The notes beneath the pieces are model-generated. The model ran no database searches. It was not told where the DNA came from and was given only the letters and a program-made list of their open reading frames with translations. The position numbers were made by a program, and so were the translations under genes. Positions 34,933-48,766 of a stretch of 64,000 nt of DNA are shown in pieces (the stretch's first letter is position 1; every line of letters starts with the position of its first letter). The DNA is from Sipunculus nudus (taxonomy: Eukaryota; Annelida; Sipuncula; Golfingiida; Sipunculidae): positions 8,802,979-8,866,978 of the forward strand of contig CM049321.1 of assembly GCA_026874595.1 (NCBI GenBank). The letters are read 5' to 3'.

Positions 34933-37900
34933 TTATATGTTTATTTTTAAATAATGTATCAGTTGTAGAAAGGAGATAGCTGGTGTCAGTGTGAATAACA
35001 TTATCACATGTAACCTCGGTCTCGCCTGTGATGAATATGTCGTCATATCCGGCGGAAATGGATAGATCGGTGTAGTCTCCTCATATATAGATGGAGTGCG
35101 CGCTCTCCTCGTAACGCTTGGTTTCTCAGAGTTCTTGGGATTAGAATCATCTGAAAATAAAATATATTTAAAAAAAATTAACATGTTGGTAAGATATTAT
35201 AACCACTGTCTACTGATGACAAAATAAGATGAATTAGTATACGTTTAGTATGTTGATGACAGAAAAAGATGAATTAGTATACGCGGGTTATTATATTTCA
35301 ACATGCGAACTGCTTACAATCATTTCAAGTTAGTGTCGGAAACTTTTATGACAACATATAAAGAACAACTTAATGGCTTATAAATCATCCTATATTTAAC
35401 TAGGACTTTTTTTATTAAAATGTATACGATATACCGGCAAGCATTTTATTCGAGATAATATTATTATATTGAAACATTCTGCTTACTTATTCGTGTTTTG
35501 CAAATGAAAGGGATTCCTCCATAGCAATCGTAACGTTCACAAGGAACAAAAGTCCATTTGTAAATGCGTTTTAATGATGCGCATGCGCTTGAGGTTTGCA
35601 TAACCGCGCACAACCCTTGGTCTCCAGGAGAAAAATCTTCAATCTCAGTCTTTTCCCAGTGACGGTACACGCTTGTACTTCCGTCAGTCCATGTCCATGC
35701 GTCACTTTCATTAGCTTTGTGCAGACCAAACCAGTAATGCGAGTCGTGGGACGTCTGTGCCTTCATTAAACTATATAAATCATAGAAAAAGACAATATAA
35801 GATTAAGAGCCTCTGGCAAATTTCTAGAGGAATTAATAGCTATAATATATTCTTAATTATACCTTCAAATTCGTATTCAGACGCGTATATTACAACAGTG
35901 TACACACTAAACCTTTAGCTACTGGACCCACTTAGATTTGGCATGAATCCTTAGTACAAGAAGACACTGTAAAATAGGAAAGTGATGCCACGAGGAATTG
36001 ATATGTTTGTGGCCAGCAACTGGTCCTGATGTTCAAAATAAGTACATACTGTAAGCTCTCCGAAACTGTTAACCAAATAAGGTGCTTTGTTATTCTTTTC
36101 CCATGTATGTTTTTTTATCTGGAATAAGCTTTCCACAAACTCCTCTTAACCTAATACAAGAGTTTACGCGATTTTTAACCTATTGTAAAATTCGAGTTTA
36201 CTGATGCGGATATGATATATCATGAGACAGTTTCACTTTGAATCGAAATACCCGACGAAATACCCGAGTCTTATGCTGCAGACATTAAGAGCCTATAAAC
36301 GTGTTTTAAACAGTTAAATGTAGCAGAAATATGTGTGTGTGTTTGTAACCGATATTTCATCAGTGAGTATGTCACGTGATGTGATGCGATATCACTGAAA
36401 ACGGTGATAGATCACATCCACCGGAAAAGTAAATCAATTATCATACAATTATCGATACTTCCTTGATATAGTTTCACTGTACCCAGGATGATATTAACTT
36501 TTCTCCCGAAAGGTAGTTACAATATACACTTACCTAACGGCATTTGCAATATGTCGTTGTTCCTGTGCATCGTTTATACTAGCCAGTTCAGCTCCATTAA
36601 GGCGACAGTACGCCTGCGCAGACTTAAAGTTCCGCCTGGTGTTAACGATGCCATAACAGGCACGTTCTGTCCCAAAATCACGTGAGAACCAACCGAAGGG
36701 ACAACCTGAAAACAAGACAGCTTGATATTTAATTACATTACGATAAAAAAAATCATTCAGTATATTTATTTCAAGAAAGGATGCAGAAATCAACAACAAA
36801 ACTGAAGATTAAACCTCAAACTAAAATTGACCATATCAATTATTTACTTATCAACGGTGTGGAATAATTTTTATTTGTTATCAATTTAAATTCAGTTAAT
36901 GAGAATCAATCGTGAATCAAAATTTCGTGACATTTTCATTCCTGTCCTTGAAATCGTGTCATTACATATATACTTGGGACATAATTTTATATATTGGTTT
37001 GTAATTTTATTATTATATTATTTTTGTAATTGGCATATCAATTTTCCTTCGTCAAGTTATACGATTAGCTGTATTTCTCATACCAAAAGATATTTACCAT
37101 CAGAGTTGAGATGCAGTGGGCTATCCTTTTTCTTTCTACCTGGAGTTAACAATAATTAATCCATTATTCTATTTTATGACACAATCATTTTTTTCCAGCA
37201 AGGCTTTTCATTGCTTAAAGAATTGAAAATGGTCGTATATTTTACGTGTATATTTTGCAACGTTACTTTTAACTGAGAACCAAAACTATCGTCATCCCCA
37301 ACACAGACGAAATGCACCATAATTTTAGTGATATTTTAAATAAGATTTTTTGTTATTACTGACAGCTTATGTCGAAAAATATGTTCTGAAAAAGCATATA
37401 TAGTAAACACTCAAAAATGTGTCTTCATGACACAACCCCTCAGTGTTTTATATATGCAAATAATCAATTATCTGTTTGCACCTGGCACGATTTTACAGTT
37501 CAAGAGGTGATTTCTAAGAAAACATAGACTAGCAGTCAAGTTCTTTTTCTCGGAGCCACACACACTCGTTTCCAAAACTACTATTATTTTTAAAAAGAGC
37601 AGTCTTCAAATCAGAAATCCATATTCTAAAATGCAATATTAAAACGCATGCAACATAAAAACATATAAACAGATTCATCATTTTATTCGGGAATAGTATG
37701 TATAATAAAAATATACATATACTGTGTTCATTTATTACATATTATAAAGAAAATGCATCAAGCAAGTCTAGGTATCATATGGCATTTGGAAGTATTAAGG
37801 GTAACAACATAATTAATACATATATGGAAGACGTCTTATTAAAAATCTAACACATTATTTCCAGAATTGTATTATTCTATAATAAGGGTTACGTATATTT

Positions 37901-40900
37901 ATATAAAATCAGGTTTATAGAGTTTGATAGCCAATATATTTGATATGTGATGAGCAAAATGCTCGAATGCGGCTTGTTTTCTTGGCGACGTCATCAACGT
38001 CATGCATAACGATATGGCGGAAGATGACAATGTGAGTCAATAATTTCGACTAAGGACACACACTGATCCTCAAAGAACACAACTTTTCATTATATAACCC
38101 TTATTTTTCAGTATATAACCCTTATTTTCCTTAAAGTATACATCTCCTATATATTACAGAAAAATACTTTTGTTATAATTTCAGTTAAAGCTTGTATTAT
38201 TGGGTATAGAAAAAACCTCTAAAATACACAATTACCATAACAATAACAACGTGGTTTTTCTTACTTGGTTTGGGACAATACTTGTCGAGTTTACCCACGC
38301 ACACCACATTATTTCGCCGATTCACATCGCGCCAGTCAGCACAGTCTGCAGGACTGACGTCTATGCACAAACTGTATACGTCATCACAATTTGCTGACTG
38401 TAACGTCACTGTTAGTGTGACATCAATATGATGGATGAAAACGAAACCTGTGCTGGGAAATAAATCCGGAAGACTGTAAACCTCACCAATAGCACACTTC
38501 TCCCGATCAGCAAAGAAGACGTCGGCCTTAAACAAAGGCTGACCTGTGAAGAAACCAAGAACTTCATCCAAAGCTAACAATTCATAGTCCTTTTTCTAAA
38601 TTAAAAAAAGTACTTGTGGTAAAACATTTATCTAGTTCAAATGAAGAGAACGCAAGAGCAAAGATTGGAGATCCACCTACCTTTTGGCTGTTGCAGAAAA
38701 ATTCTTGCTGTTAATTATGTTTCAAACTGTAATATCTGATTATGTTATAATCAAGTTAGTTCGTTAATGAACGTAAGATACCCGTCGAGAGCTTTTTTTA
38801 TTTACCGATAACTTGCCAATCATTCCTGTAGTAGTAAAAAGTTGTATATATAAATTTAAGATAATTTGCTGTTGAAGTGTTATTTGTGATGTGTTTTTTT
38901 CCCCTTCCATTCCATGCTCAGATAAGTTAAATATGGCGTACCTTTGAACAAGATTGTTGTTATTTACGGTATGTTCCAGAGACCCAGAGGGAAACGTGTA
39001 AAGCCGTGTAAGAATGGAATCTATGAAACCATGAACCCAATCTTGAATATATATTTTAATCGTTACCGTTTACAACATAACTGGGCCCAGATATCATAAA
39101 GAAGTCATTTATACACCAACAAAAAATACACGTCGTTAATTATGTTTCGTTTATTACCTTTTAAATAACTAGAAAAGCGTTCAGACAGCGCAGACCTACG
39201 CCAAAGGAGTTTATAACCCCCATATGGCATTGCCAGAAATGAGCTAGACAGTCAATGAACGTTATCGCATACTGACACTGAGCGCCATCTAGTGGCAAAA
39301 TTATTTAATAATGAAGCTAATTTCCCCCATATGGCATTGTCAGAAATGCAGCATTTTCTTTAAAAATTCTTGGATCCAGATGGTTATTTGGATCACCCAC
39401 AGAATTTAATCAATTATTCCTTGTATCATTGCCAAGCTATCCTGAAAATTTCATCAAAATCTATTCATAACTTTTTGAGTAATGTTGCTAACAGACAAAC
39501 AAACCAAACATAACCAGCGGTGGGTCATTCCAGACAAATGAGGAACATTTTCAATAAATTGCGTCCCAGACCTATTATATATTTCAGATATACTGATATT
39601 CTCTCTGCTTTAATAAAGTATATAATATGAATCACCTCTGGTCTAGTCCCAAGACATTCTCAGATTTTAGTGATTTTATTTAATTTTACGGCAAAAGATA
39701 TGTGAAATATACCTCTTAAATGTCGAGTAAGTTACTATCCCTTCAACCGCAAAATTATTTGCATGTATTCCTAAATTGAAAAATGTTGGTAACCTAATAT
39801 TGTGTTGTCCTTTCCTGGGAAGATTATAGTGTCTCCTGTGAAAGCAACCATTTGCGCACTGAAAACGTACGGGAGTCGAATCACCCAATTATGACCCCCC
39901 AACGGGGTGTCGGAGGGTGGAAATGGCTATGGTTGTCATAACACTGAACTGAACTGCCCCAGGGGAGTACATGCTGACCCTCCGTGAAGTGTCAGGCCGC
40001 GAGTATTGAACTATTTTAGTTACTGGGATTTTATTCTTTGTCCCTCATGGTTATTACCACTACGTTATACCCTGACGTTTTAGTTCCATAAAACCCACTA
40101 GGGTACCTGATATTATGGATAGTCACAAGGTGGCGCCGAAAGTATTTATGACTGAAAAGAAACGTTTTGTTTTTAATGTAGAAGTAACTGAAGGACTCGT
40201 ACAAGATAAGAAGAGCGTACCTTATTCAACGTCAACAAAGTTACTGGTGTTGTTAGACTCGTGCGGATGGAATTATCTTGTAAAGCCTACTGAAGAAAAG
40301 TGCAATTTTCGCCAAAGCAACTGAGGACTGGAGGTCGGTAAATGAGCCTACCAGAAATCCAATGGGACAATATATTTGGGAAAAAAATGTCTACTATGTG
40401 ACCGTCTACTATGTAACTTTTCCATTGTAACAGAGTAGACAATTTTGGTAACCGAGCAGACGGAGAGATACGGTCCTCCGTGCTAACGGAGAGACATGTA
40501 TAGTATTAATACTGGTAGATTTCAGAAACCCTCTCCTTGTACCATTACAGTTCCATTCATTACATGTTACAAGGATTTTCTTAACAATATCAGACTTTTT
40601 TGAGGTTTTTGAGGTAGAGGCCGGAAACTTAGTGTTCAGAAAGGTAACCTATATAGCACACTTGCATCATGATGCGTTTAAAACTGCCTCAATTTGCGCC
40701 ATTATAGCCTATATTTTCAGAATGTTTCTACACTATTTGAGGGGTTTTCCTCCCCCTCCTGCACCCCCTATTCTAAAATCCTGTATCCGCCCCTGGTTGG
40801 GTTCTGCATGCATGACTATATCAGTGACTTGGTGGAAATGTTGATGTGTCCGCTCTGTTACCATGTTCCACTGAGTCACTGTCACTAAAATTGGGATATA

Positions 40901-41431
40901 ATCTGTAAATGTTGGTATTTAGTTAATATTGTGAGTATGTTTGTACGTATAAATAAGGACCTTTCTGTAGATGATACATTAAAATTCTATTTTAACAGTA
41001 AAAGGTACATTTGTTGATAAAAAAAACTTAATCATTATGCGATTAAAAATTTCTCAGTTTGCGCCATTACAGCATGTATTTTCAAAATGTGTCTACACTA
41101 TTGGAAGGGGTTTCCCTCCCCCTCCTGCGTCCCCTATTCTAACATCCTGTATCTGCTACTGGTTGGATCCTGCATGCATGACTACATCAGTAACGTAGTT
41201 CAAATGTTGATGTTTCCGCTCTGTTACCAGTTACTGTCACTAAATTGGGATACATTCTGTAAATGTTTATATTTAGTTAATATTGTTTGTTCATATGCAC
41301 AAATAAGGACCTGATAACTGAAAAGAAATTCAAAATTTTATTTAAAAAGTTAAAGGTAATTTTATGATTTTATGATTTATATTTAGCTCATAAAACCAAG
41401 TACGGGCTTAAAAGCAGCATATATATATAAA

Positions 41432-41468
<37 letters not shown>

Positions 41469-42311
41469 TTTTAACACTAAGATGAAATTTCAGGAAAGGG
41501 GACTCCTGCCTCATCTGTTTTTTAAAAGTTCAAGTGTCAGTAGGCTTTTCTTATGTGCATCAGGCAGGTTTTCTTGTCTTTACCTAGTGGATATGATGTT
41601 ATGTTCTATCCATTTTAAAGTATCAATATATGAAAAACCAAAGTGTATTTAGCATGGCAAAACAGCCTATATCCTGTTCAGAAAACCTTTATTATTATGG
41701 TAAAGTACACCAAATCTTATTAGGTGATAGTTCATTTTTTATTAAAAGTTGATACCCTAAAATTCATCATTTGTCTGGAATGACCCCGGTAATAACCTTC
41801 ACATGTCACATGTTTCACCTGACCTTTGGAATCGATGACTTTCCCGGTGACGCTGGTCTTCAGGGTGACTGTCTCGGGTTTATTTGCGGAGAACTGCCGC
41901 GAGGGGTCGTCCATGTAGAGGGGCGACACAATCACGTCGTGATACTCTGTAAATCAGAGTAAGCTTATTATTATGTTATCATTATAACAGTGGCATCAAT
42001 TTTTTTTCAGTTGTGTGTGTGTGGGGGGGGGGGTTGACTCACAGGCATTGGAGGGTAAATGTATGAAGACTATTCATTGTATGAACAAAATTGTCAAAAC
42101 CTTTCATTATCTTGATCTAATCATATGAATTGTCAGGGTCTTAAATATAAACTGTGAAATACAGAATTGAAAATATCATTGAACAAATTATGACATTGAA
42201 GGACTGCGTGAGACGTGGGGATTACAGGAAACCGATTTTAATAGAATATAGGGCCTCACATGCATGGGAGGGTAATTCGGGCAACTTTTTTTTATAAACA
42301 CACACACACAA

Positions 42312-42372
<61 letters not shown>

Positions 42373-43900
42373 TAACTTTTTATTGTCTGTGTTACATATA
42401 TCACAAATAAATTTAAGGTTTTATAAAATAAGGTATTACATGTTTCCAGTCACAGACACTTGACACAATGGGGGGGGGGGGGGGGGGAGGGGGGGGGGTC
42501 GATTTAAAAAGCGCTGGAGGATCCTTCCTCAAAACGTTATTTTAGTATATCTTTTCTTTAATCAAACAGGTTTTTATTTTAGAAGGTGCTTTTTAGCCAA
42601 AATATGATGTTATCCGCTCAAAACGCCTTTAATATGACTTTTTAAACATTATGTATCGTTCTGCTTTCACAGGTGCCCATCTTTTAATCAGGATCACCAT
42701 TTAATATGTGTTTAAATTAAAGGATTTCTTTTCTGTTGTCGTATAGGATAATTTGTTTAACCCGGCTGAAGGGCATGGCCTTTCTCAAATATTATAATAT
42801 AGGGACAGGCTGAGGCCATTTTTCCATGCGCGCATGACGTGTTTTCATAAGGGATCGATGCCCCGTCCTCATGCCTTCCCGGCAACATGTCGACCATGTG
42901 TCTGTTTTGTGCAATTCATTCTATTCATGCATACATTTAAAATTTAATTATATTTCCAAGATTGTAAAGTGTTTATTATGGTAGTGCGCTATTGACATGC
43001 GGTTGGGGTCGTATAATAGAAGAGAAGATTATTAACTACCGCAGTCGGTAATAAGATATTTAACACCCCCGCCTCATAAATATATAATCATTTAAAGGGA
43101 CAAGCAGAGCAGCAATTAAGTATGATTTGTTGCCATGATATTAGCCTATGCTGGGCGGCCACAAGCAGACTGGATTCGCGTCCTTTACCTCTACAAGAAG
43201 ACTCACCCGCGCGCATTTCCGCCTGCATGGAAAAGGTATACTACTACCTGATTTACGCTAGCTCGGTCTGTTTTCAGCGCGCACGTTTCCGCGCGCATGG
43301 AAAAGGGGCCTTACTTTGTTTTAGAGATCCCTGGGATTCTTGTTATGAACCAAGGCACTGCAGTGTAGACGGGAAATTTGATTAAGATCAAGGTTAGATG
43401 TATAGACTACAACACTTTAGTTATTCTGGGACTCAGGAAGCTATCACGGAATATGGTGATTATATATATCACGGAATATGGTGATTATATATTTATGGAG
43501 CACCGTTCATCCGAACACCGATAATCCGAAAAAATAAGTAAAAGTAACTTAAACTTGAGAATCGAAATGATTTGTTTCGCAAAAGTAATTTGGTCATCTG
43601 AAATTGTTATTTATTAAATCGGAGGAACAGCAGATCGAAACCATCCCGACTAATTAGTTCTTGCATCACGCATTACATCAATGGCACGATTTTATATTGC
43701 ACATTACCTATCATGAAGACGCCCGTAAACTAAAACCTTGTCCCAAGATATGTTCGGATAAACGACGCTCCACTGTATTACGATATTATTTAAAAGTAAA
43801 GGAATAATTATAATGATTAAGACAATTAAAATATATATTTACCAGCAGATCCACAGTGATAAAGCAGAAGAAAGACAAAAACCAGTTGTTGAACAGTCAT
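34933..43900 (-). CDS. Secreted or tethered C-type lectin-like protein, six exons
   Basis: Exons on minus: 43900-43843, 41946-41819, 38595-38265, 36705-36534, 35770-35487, 35150-34933. All junctions are GT-AG, phases fit, and the 1191 nt give 396 residues. Residues 1-19 are a signal peptide (MTVQQLVFVFLLLYHCGSA). Residues 20-173 form an unrecognised, partly Cys-rich region. Residues 174-320 are a long-form C-type lectin domain: C174, C189, C206, a WFG core at 243-245, C284, C307 and C320. The sugar- and calcium-binding signatures are altered: no EPN or QPD follows HWE (267-269), and WND is replaced by WTF (302-304). So calcium-dependent sugar binding is doubtful. The tail (326-396) is a Thr/Pro-rich stalk, then a hydrophobic segment near 374-391, fitting a membrane or GPI anchor. 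A 3' splice site at 43925 implies an upstream non-coding exon. Model built by eye. Confidence 0.85.
39522..41786. mobile_element. DNA transposon, 20-bp TIRs, inside lectin intron 2
   Basis: The left end gggtcattccagacaaatga (39522-39541) and the right end tcatttgtctggaatgaccc (41767-41786) are perfect inverted repeats. CGGT flanks both sides (39518-39521 and 41787-41790), a candidate 4-bp target duplication. The 2265-bp interior has only short frames and holds a tandem duplication (40640-41330) and a (TA)n tract (41425-41466). It is non-autonomous; the superfamily is not assigned. One end lies about 30 bases from the exon 2 donor of the lectin gene. Confidence 0.75.
40640..41330. repeat. Tandem duplication of about 280 bp, 400 bp apart
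   Basis: The segment from 'ttgcgccatta' through 'tccccctcctgc', 'ctgcatgcatgacta' and 'gttgatgt.tccgctctgttacca' to 'aaataaggacct' occurs at about 40695-40972 and 41060-41313. The copies differ at roughly one base in six. Confidence 0.8.
42317..42366. repeat. (TA)n microsatellite and nearby G tract in lectin intron 1
   Basis: Alternating TA, followed at about 42471-42499 by a near-pure G tract of some 28 bases. Both are in the first intron of the lectin gene. Confidence 0.9.
43494..43777. mobile_element. Tigger/pogo-like MITE
   Basis: The left end is tatggagcaccgttcatccg with 'aacaccgataatccgaa'; the right end in reverse complement is tacagtggagcgtcgtttat followed by 'ccgaaca'. Ends of the form CAGTGGAGC...ATCCGAACA with TA flanks are characteristic of pogo/Tigger elements. 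It is about 284 bp, non-coding, and lies 66 bases from the exon 1 donor of the lectin gene. A 26-bp direct repeat ('tatcacggaatatggtgatt') abuts its left side at 43442-43490. Confidence 0.65.
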
Positions 43901-44451
43901 GACGAATAATCCAGAGCACTGAATCTGAAAAGAGTTAAGGCATTTGATACAGGTTTGCGATATTATGAGAAATTATTTGGGTTAAATCACATTAATGATA
44001 AATTATATAAATTAGTCAAGTTTTCTCAATGGCATGATATACAAAGAAAGAAATATAATGCATACAACTGTTTATAAATTCACTTTAAACCACCAGATGT
44101 GGTCAATTATTTAAAACTATATATTTCAATATATTAACATTCAAAATACTTGAATATACATTCTAACATCTTTCAGCTCTCCTCCTCCCTTTCTAAAAAA
44201 AATCTTAGATCCATGATTATCATTTGAATCATTTACAAAATTTAATCAATAATTGGTTTAAGTACCTTTGTATTTGTGGAAGCCAGACTATGCTAAAACA
44301 GTTAAACTGATTAGAATCAACAGCGGCGTCAATTTGTCTTCAAGGGGGAGGGGGGTCACACGCGTAGGAGGATATATAATGAAAGTTAGGACAGCTCTTT
44401 CTATAAACACACACTAGCAGACTCAGAAACGAAACCAAATCTATTATTATA

Positions 44452-44673
44452 AGGCTTAAAAATGGTATGGTTCCAGGCACTTTTTTCAGATATCAGTACG
44501 GACGGGCGATATTTTATTTTTTACCTTTTTCTGTATGTTTCGGTAAAAATGTCATAAAATCAGGGAAAACATGAAAATAACATAATTTTTTGCTACATGG
44601 GTAAAAGCATTACATGACAAAGAAAAACTTATCAAAATTATATCATTTTATCCTCTTTAATGATGAAAATCAA
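44452..44673 (+). mobile_element. AGGCC-type MITE, 5' part only
   Basis: This corresponds to the left two thirds of the MITEs at 50116-50394 and 62045-62333: 'ggtatggttccaggcac', 'atattttattttttacc', 'tgtttcggtaaaaatgtcat', 'atcaaaattatat'. Homology stops at about 44673, where retrotransposon coding sequence starts. The right end is missing. Confidence 0.7.
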
Positions 44674-46678
44674 TCATATAGTTGGAAGGTTACAGGCAAA
44701 AATTAATAAATTAGAAACTTTTTGTGATGCTTATGAGATGAAAGTTAATGTAGATAAAACAAAAATTGTAGTATTTAGAAATGGTGGTATTTTAAGAAAT
44801 TATGAAAAATGGTATTATAAACAAAAACACCTTGAATTAGTAAGCAGTTACAGATACTTGGGGGAAATTTTCACAAGTCTTCTTAAATGATCAAAAACGA
44901 AACAACATCTAATAAATCAAGCCAATAAAGTAGTCATTATGATTAAGCAGTTTATTAGTAAATATATAAATACCTAACAGTAGATCAGTTATTCTTTCTG
45001 TTTGATAGAATAGTTGTGCCTATGTTGTGTTATGGAAGTGAATTATGGGGATATGAAAACTGTGACAATATTAAAACAATACAAACTAAATTCTGTAAAT
45101 ACATTCTTAAGATAAATTCTTTATCACCAGCTGCAGCGGCACTTTGTGAATGTGGACGGTGGCCATTAAAAAAATCATTATTTATTGAGATGTATTACAT
45201 ATTGGACAAAACTATTAAGAATGACATAGAATAGATATCCAAAACAATTATATGTAAAGTTATATTGTCTTGATGAATTAGGGAGAAAAACATGGGCAAC
45301 AAAAGTGAAAAATGAATTGTTTTCACTTGGATTTGGTTATGTTTGGATACACCAAGATGTAGGAGATACAAAATTGTTTCTCTGTGAGTTACAGCAGAGA
45401 CTCAAAGACATATGTTTACAAGAATGGATAAGTAACATTTCAAATAACAGGCGTTTGGAAACATACTCTGTATTTAAATCACTTCTTTCTGTCGAACTGT
45501 ATTTGAATGTTGTTAGAAATAATAGTCATAAGATTAGTTTAGCTAGGTTAAGATGCTATTCACATAATTTACAAATTGAGAAAGGAAGACATGAAAGTAT
45601 ACACTGGACACAAAGAATCTGTAATTATTGTTTGAAACTTGAAGAATCCGTAGTTGAAAATGAATACCATTTCATAATGAAATGTCCTTTATACAATGAA
45701 CTTATATTATAACAATATTTACCTTTCTAAATTTAGCAGACTTTCTTTTATATCTCTTATGTCAAGTAAAAATATTACTGTTATTAATAGTTTAGCAGCA
45801 TTTGTACACTATGCCTTCAAAAAGAGAAATAATTCATTAGTTAATAAGTAAATTAAACAGATTAAACAAATTAAACCAAACTATAAAAGTGATCGTTCAA
45901 CTATTTCATAAGGATAATATGAAATAGTTGAACAGTCACTTGTATAGTTTGGTTATAAACATTTATATATGAATAAAACTATGTAGACTTTGATCAAGTA
46001 ATAAAGGAATAATATGTGTATATATATGTATGTATGTGTATTATATATATGTATGGATAAAAACAATTGAAGTACAATGCTATTTGGCACTACTTGGCCC
46101 CCTTTGCAAGCTTATCATGCGGATCATCTGCAGGAAGCTGCATTCAATGCTAGACCTTGGGTTGCTGAGTAGTACAATTGTTAGATATTATTATATATGC
46201 ATATTAAAATTTAAGTAAATTGTCCACATTAAGAGAGTTAAATATGTAAAATTTCATTTAAAATTGTATTAATAAAAATATATTTATATTTATAAAATAT
46301 ATTTTATGATTACATATGGCTGAATATGTAGTTATGCATGTATATGTATTGAGAATATGTGTATGCACATGCATATATGTGTATTTAGTAACTTGTATAT
46401 TTATTAATCTTAATTAAAGTACTGTAAATTTATGTATATTTATATATACGGTTGAAATGACCTCTGCATGATTTTGTTGTTGTTGATATTTTGGAATGCA
46501 TATACCATATATTATCATTTGTTTATTATTTCATTTCTTTTATCTTTGTGATTTTGATGTTGTTTTTCACGTTTGAAAACGTCTATTTTGTTTATCTACA
46601 TGTGATATATGCACATATGGAACTATGGGCCTGAGGCCTTATATTTCTGAATAAAATATTCATTCATTCATTCATTCA

Positions 46679-46682
<4 letters not shown>
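44674..46682 (+). mobile_element. 5'-truncated non-LTR retrotransposon (Jockey/CR1-like)
   Basis: The frame at 44674-44888 reads like the thumb end of a reverse transcriptase: KLETFCDAYEMKVNVDKTKI, then SYRYLGEIF. The next readable parts are PMLCYGSELWGYEN near 45016-45060 and a C-terminal zinc-knuckle-like CNYC..EYHFIMKCPLYNE ending near 45700. Stops and frame shifts separate the pieces (TGA at 44888, TAG near 45233), so the copy is dead. The 3' end is an AATAAA-containing sequence and a short (ATTC)n tail at 46656-46682, as is typical of CR1/L2-type elements. Endonuclease and most of the polymerase are absent. Confidence 0.8.
45874..45954. repeat. Hairpin in retrotransposon 3' region
   Basis: Two 37-base arms (45874-45910 and 45918-45954) pair with about three mismatches around a 7-base loop. 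The arms start aaccaaactata and end tatagtttggtt. It lies just after the coding remnant. Confidence 0.8.
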
Positions 46683-46717
<35 letters not shown>

Positions 46718-47261
46718 ATTCCCATACCCATGTATTGACGCTTTTTAGAGTGATTTAGGCCTAAATCAGGGAAAAAAAAACACGAACGACAACTGGCAAC
46801 TTAAAAGGCGTAGTAAATGACAACATACCACAGAAAATCATCAGACATCTGACGGCGTCATATTCCCATACGAACTGATTTTATCATCAAGATTCTTCAG
46901 TTTCAGGCGAATCTGTGCTGTTTTTTCAACCCACGTTCCCCCATGCTTGGTTATTAATTGGTGTCTAAATTTCTAAAGTAATGGCGGGCGTCCCCGCCAA
47001 GCCCAGGCGTGGTTACCTGAAACAGTAAACAGATTCACTCAGGATACACCTGGGCAGAGACAGGGGTCACCGTACCCGATCGGAAATTAACCATGCGTGC
47101 AATCAAGGTTAGGTCACACAGGGGCGGGCCCTGAGGTTTGGGGGGGGGGGGTGGGTGGGTGTCAAATACGTATTCTACATCCACACACGCTCACCTGTAC
47201 ACCCACCCATGCACACACATGCTAACACCCTCCCACTCACTCAGACCTACACACCCACATA

Positions 47262-47308
<47 letters not shown>

Positions 47309-48435
47309 CTGAAGAGCTTGAAGGGGGACACTCATGCCAAATTTTGAAATGAAAACTGGTTACCCTTTTACAATATGAGGATGAGATAAACGGTACAAGA
47401 TATTAAATCGAATGTGAAAGCTTATAGCTGCTTGAATCATGCAAACCACCTCAGAATGTTCACAACTGATTGGCCCTTAAACACATCTTAACGTATGGTA
47501 TGTTAGATAAACGAGTTTATATGTAAGCTTCTTGGTGGGATTATACATAAATTGGTCTATCAGTTTACAGTATCGTCATATTATCCTCAATACTCTTTCT
47601 TTATGCATCTCATACTAAGAAATATCATGATCGATACGGCACCAGCCTCGCTGACATGTCATAAACATTAGCCTACGATCGTATGTTGTTGAGTTTTTTA
47701 ATCGTTTTATTAATATAGTGTTGAAAACTGAGTATATTGTTTTTTCTATAAAATATACATTCGATAGTATGTGGTTGGATAACTAGAGTAAATAAAATGT
47801 CAGTATTCTTAGAGACGGCTTTTGTCCAACCCGTAATAACGGGGAGGGGGGGGGGGGGGGGGTGAGTTCTGAGCGGGTGTACTTATTTTGGAGGGGGGGG
47901 GGGACTTCTTGGCAAGTACGTAGGAGAGTGAAGGCACACAAAATAGTGAGCCAGTATTAAAAACTGCAGGTCGTAGATAAGTAAATTACTGGTTTGTTTG
48001 ATAACGCATTAGCATGTGGTAAATACTGTATTTAAGGAGCAAATTATTGTGGCATAATTAATTATTTTTTAAGGTGTTCGGGAACATGGGACCCCCCCCC
48101 CCCAATACCTCCACCCAGTACCCACACAGCCGCCCCCGTTTGGACTCGCCCCTGGCCAGAACATCCGTCTCGCATGATGGCTTTGCGGGCCTTCTTTTAA
48201 TAACCCTCAGGGGTCTTTGAGACACGATAATGACAAAATGGCCCGAATGTCCTAAAAGAGTCGTACCCATGGTGGTTTCACGTGACTTGCGCCTCGCATG
48301 TTGGCACCAACAAGACAATTTTATTGCTCATGGTTGGGAGAACGTTAACAAAGGCAACAATCTTCATCGGCAGAAATCACCTTGACTTGTTATGAGTTCG
48401 GCTCAAATTAGCCATTGATTCTTTCACAACGATAT

Positions 48436-48494
<59 letters not shown>

Positions 48495-48711
48495 TATATA
48501 TATGTAAATATAAATATATATATATAGATATATATATGTGTATATATATATGTATATATACACATGATCGACGAAGTAAGTTATGTATCATATTTGAGTC
48601 TCATTTATAGAATGGTCATTTAAATTTCTACTTAATATCTGTGTGTGCCATCCACCTTGACAAACAAATCTCCCTCTCCTCCCTCTCTCGCTCTCTTTCT
48701 CTCTCTCTCTT

Positions 48712-48766
<55 letters not shown>

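Noticed and set aside
40115-40324. 69-residue frame inside the intron 2 transposon, considered as a transposase fragment
   Set aside because: It is short and without recognisable catalytic residues; the element is better treated as non-autonomous.
43122-43385. 87-residue plus-strand frame
   Set aside because: It overlaps a lectin intron on the other strand, contains a direct repeat (cgcgcat..ggaaaagg), and resembles no protein family.
48377-48565. Minus-strand frame with alternating I and Y
   Set aside because: It is a translation of a (TA)n microsatellite.
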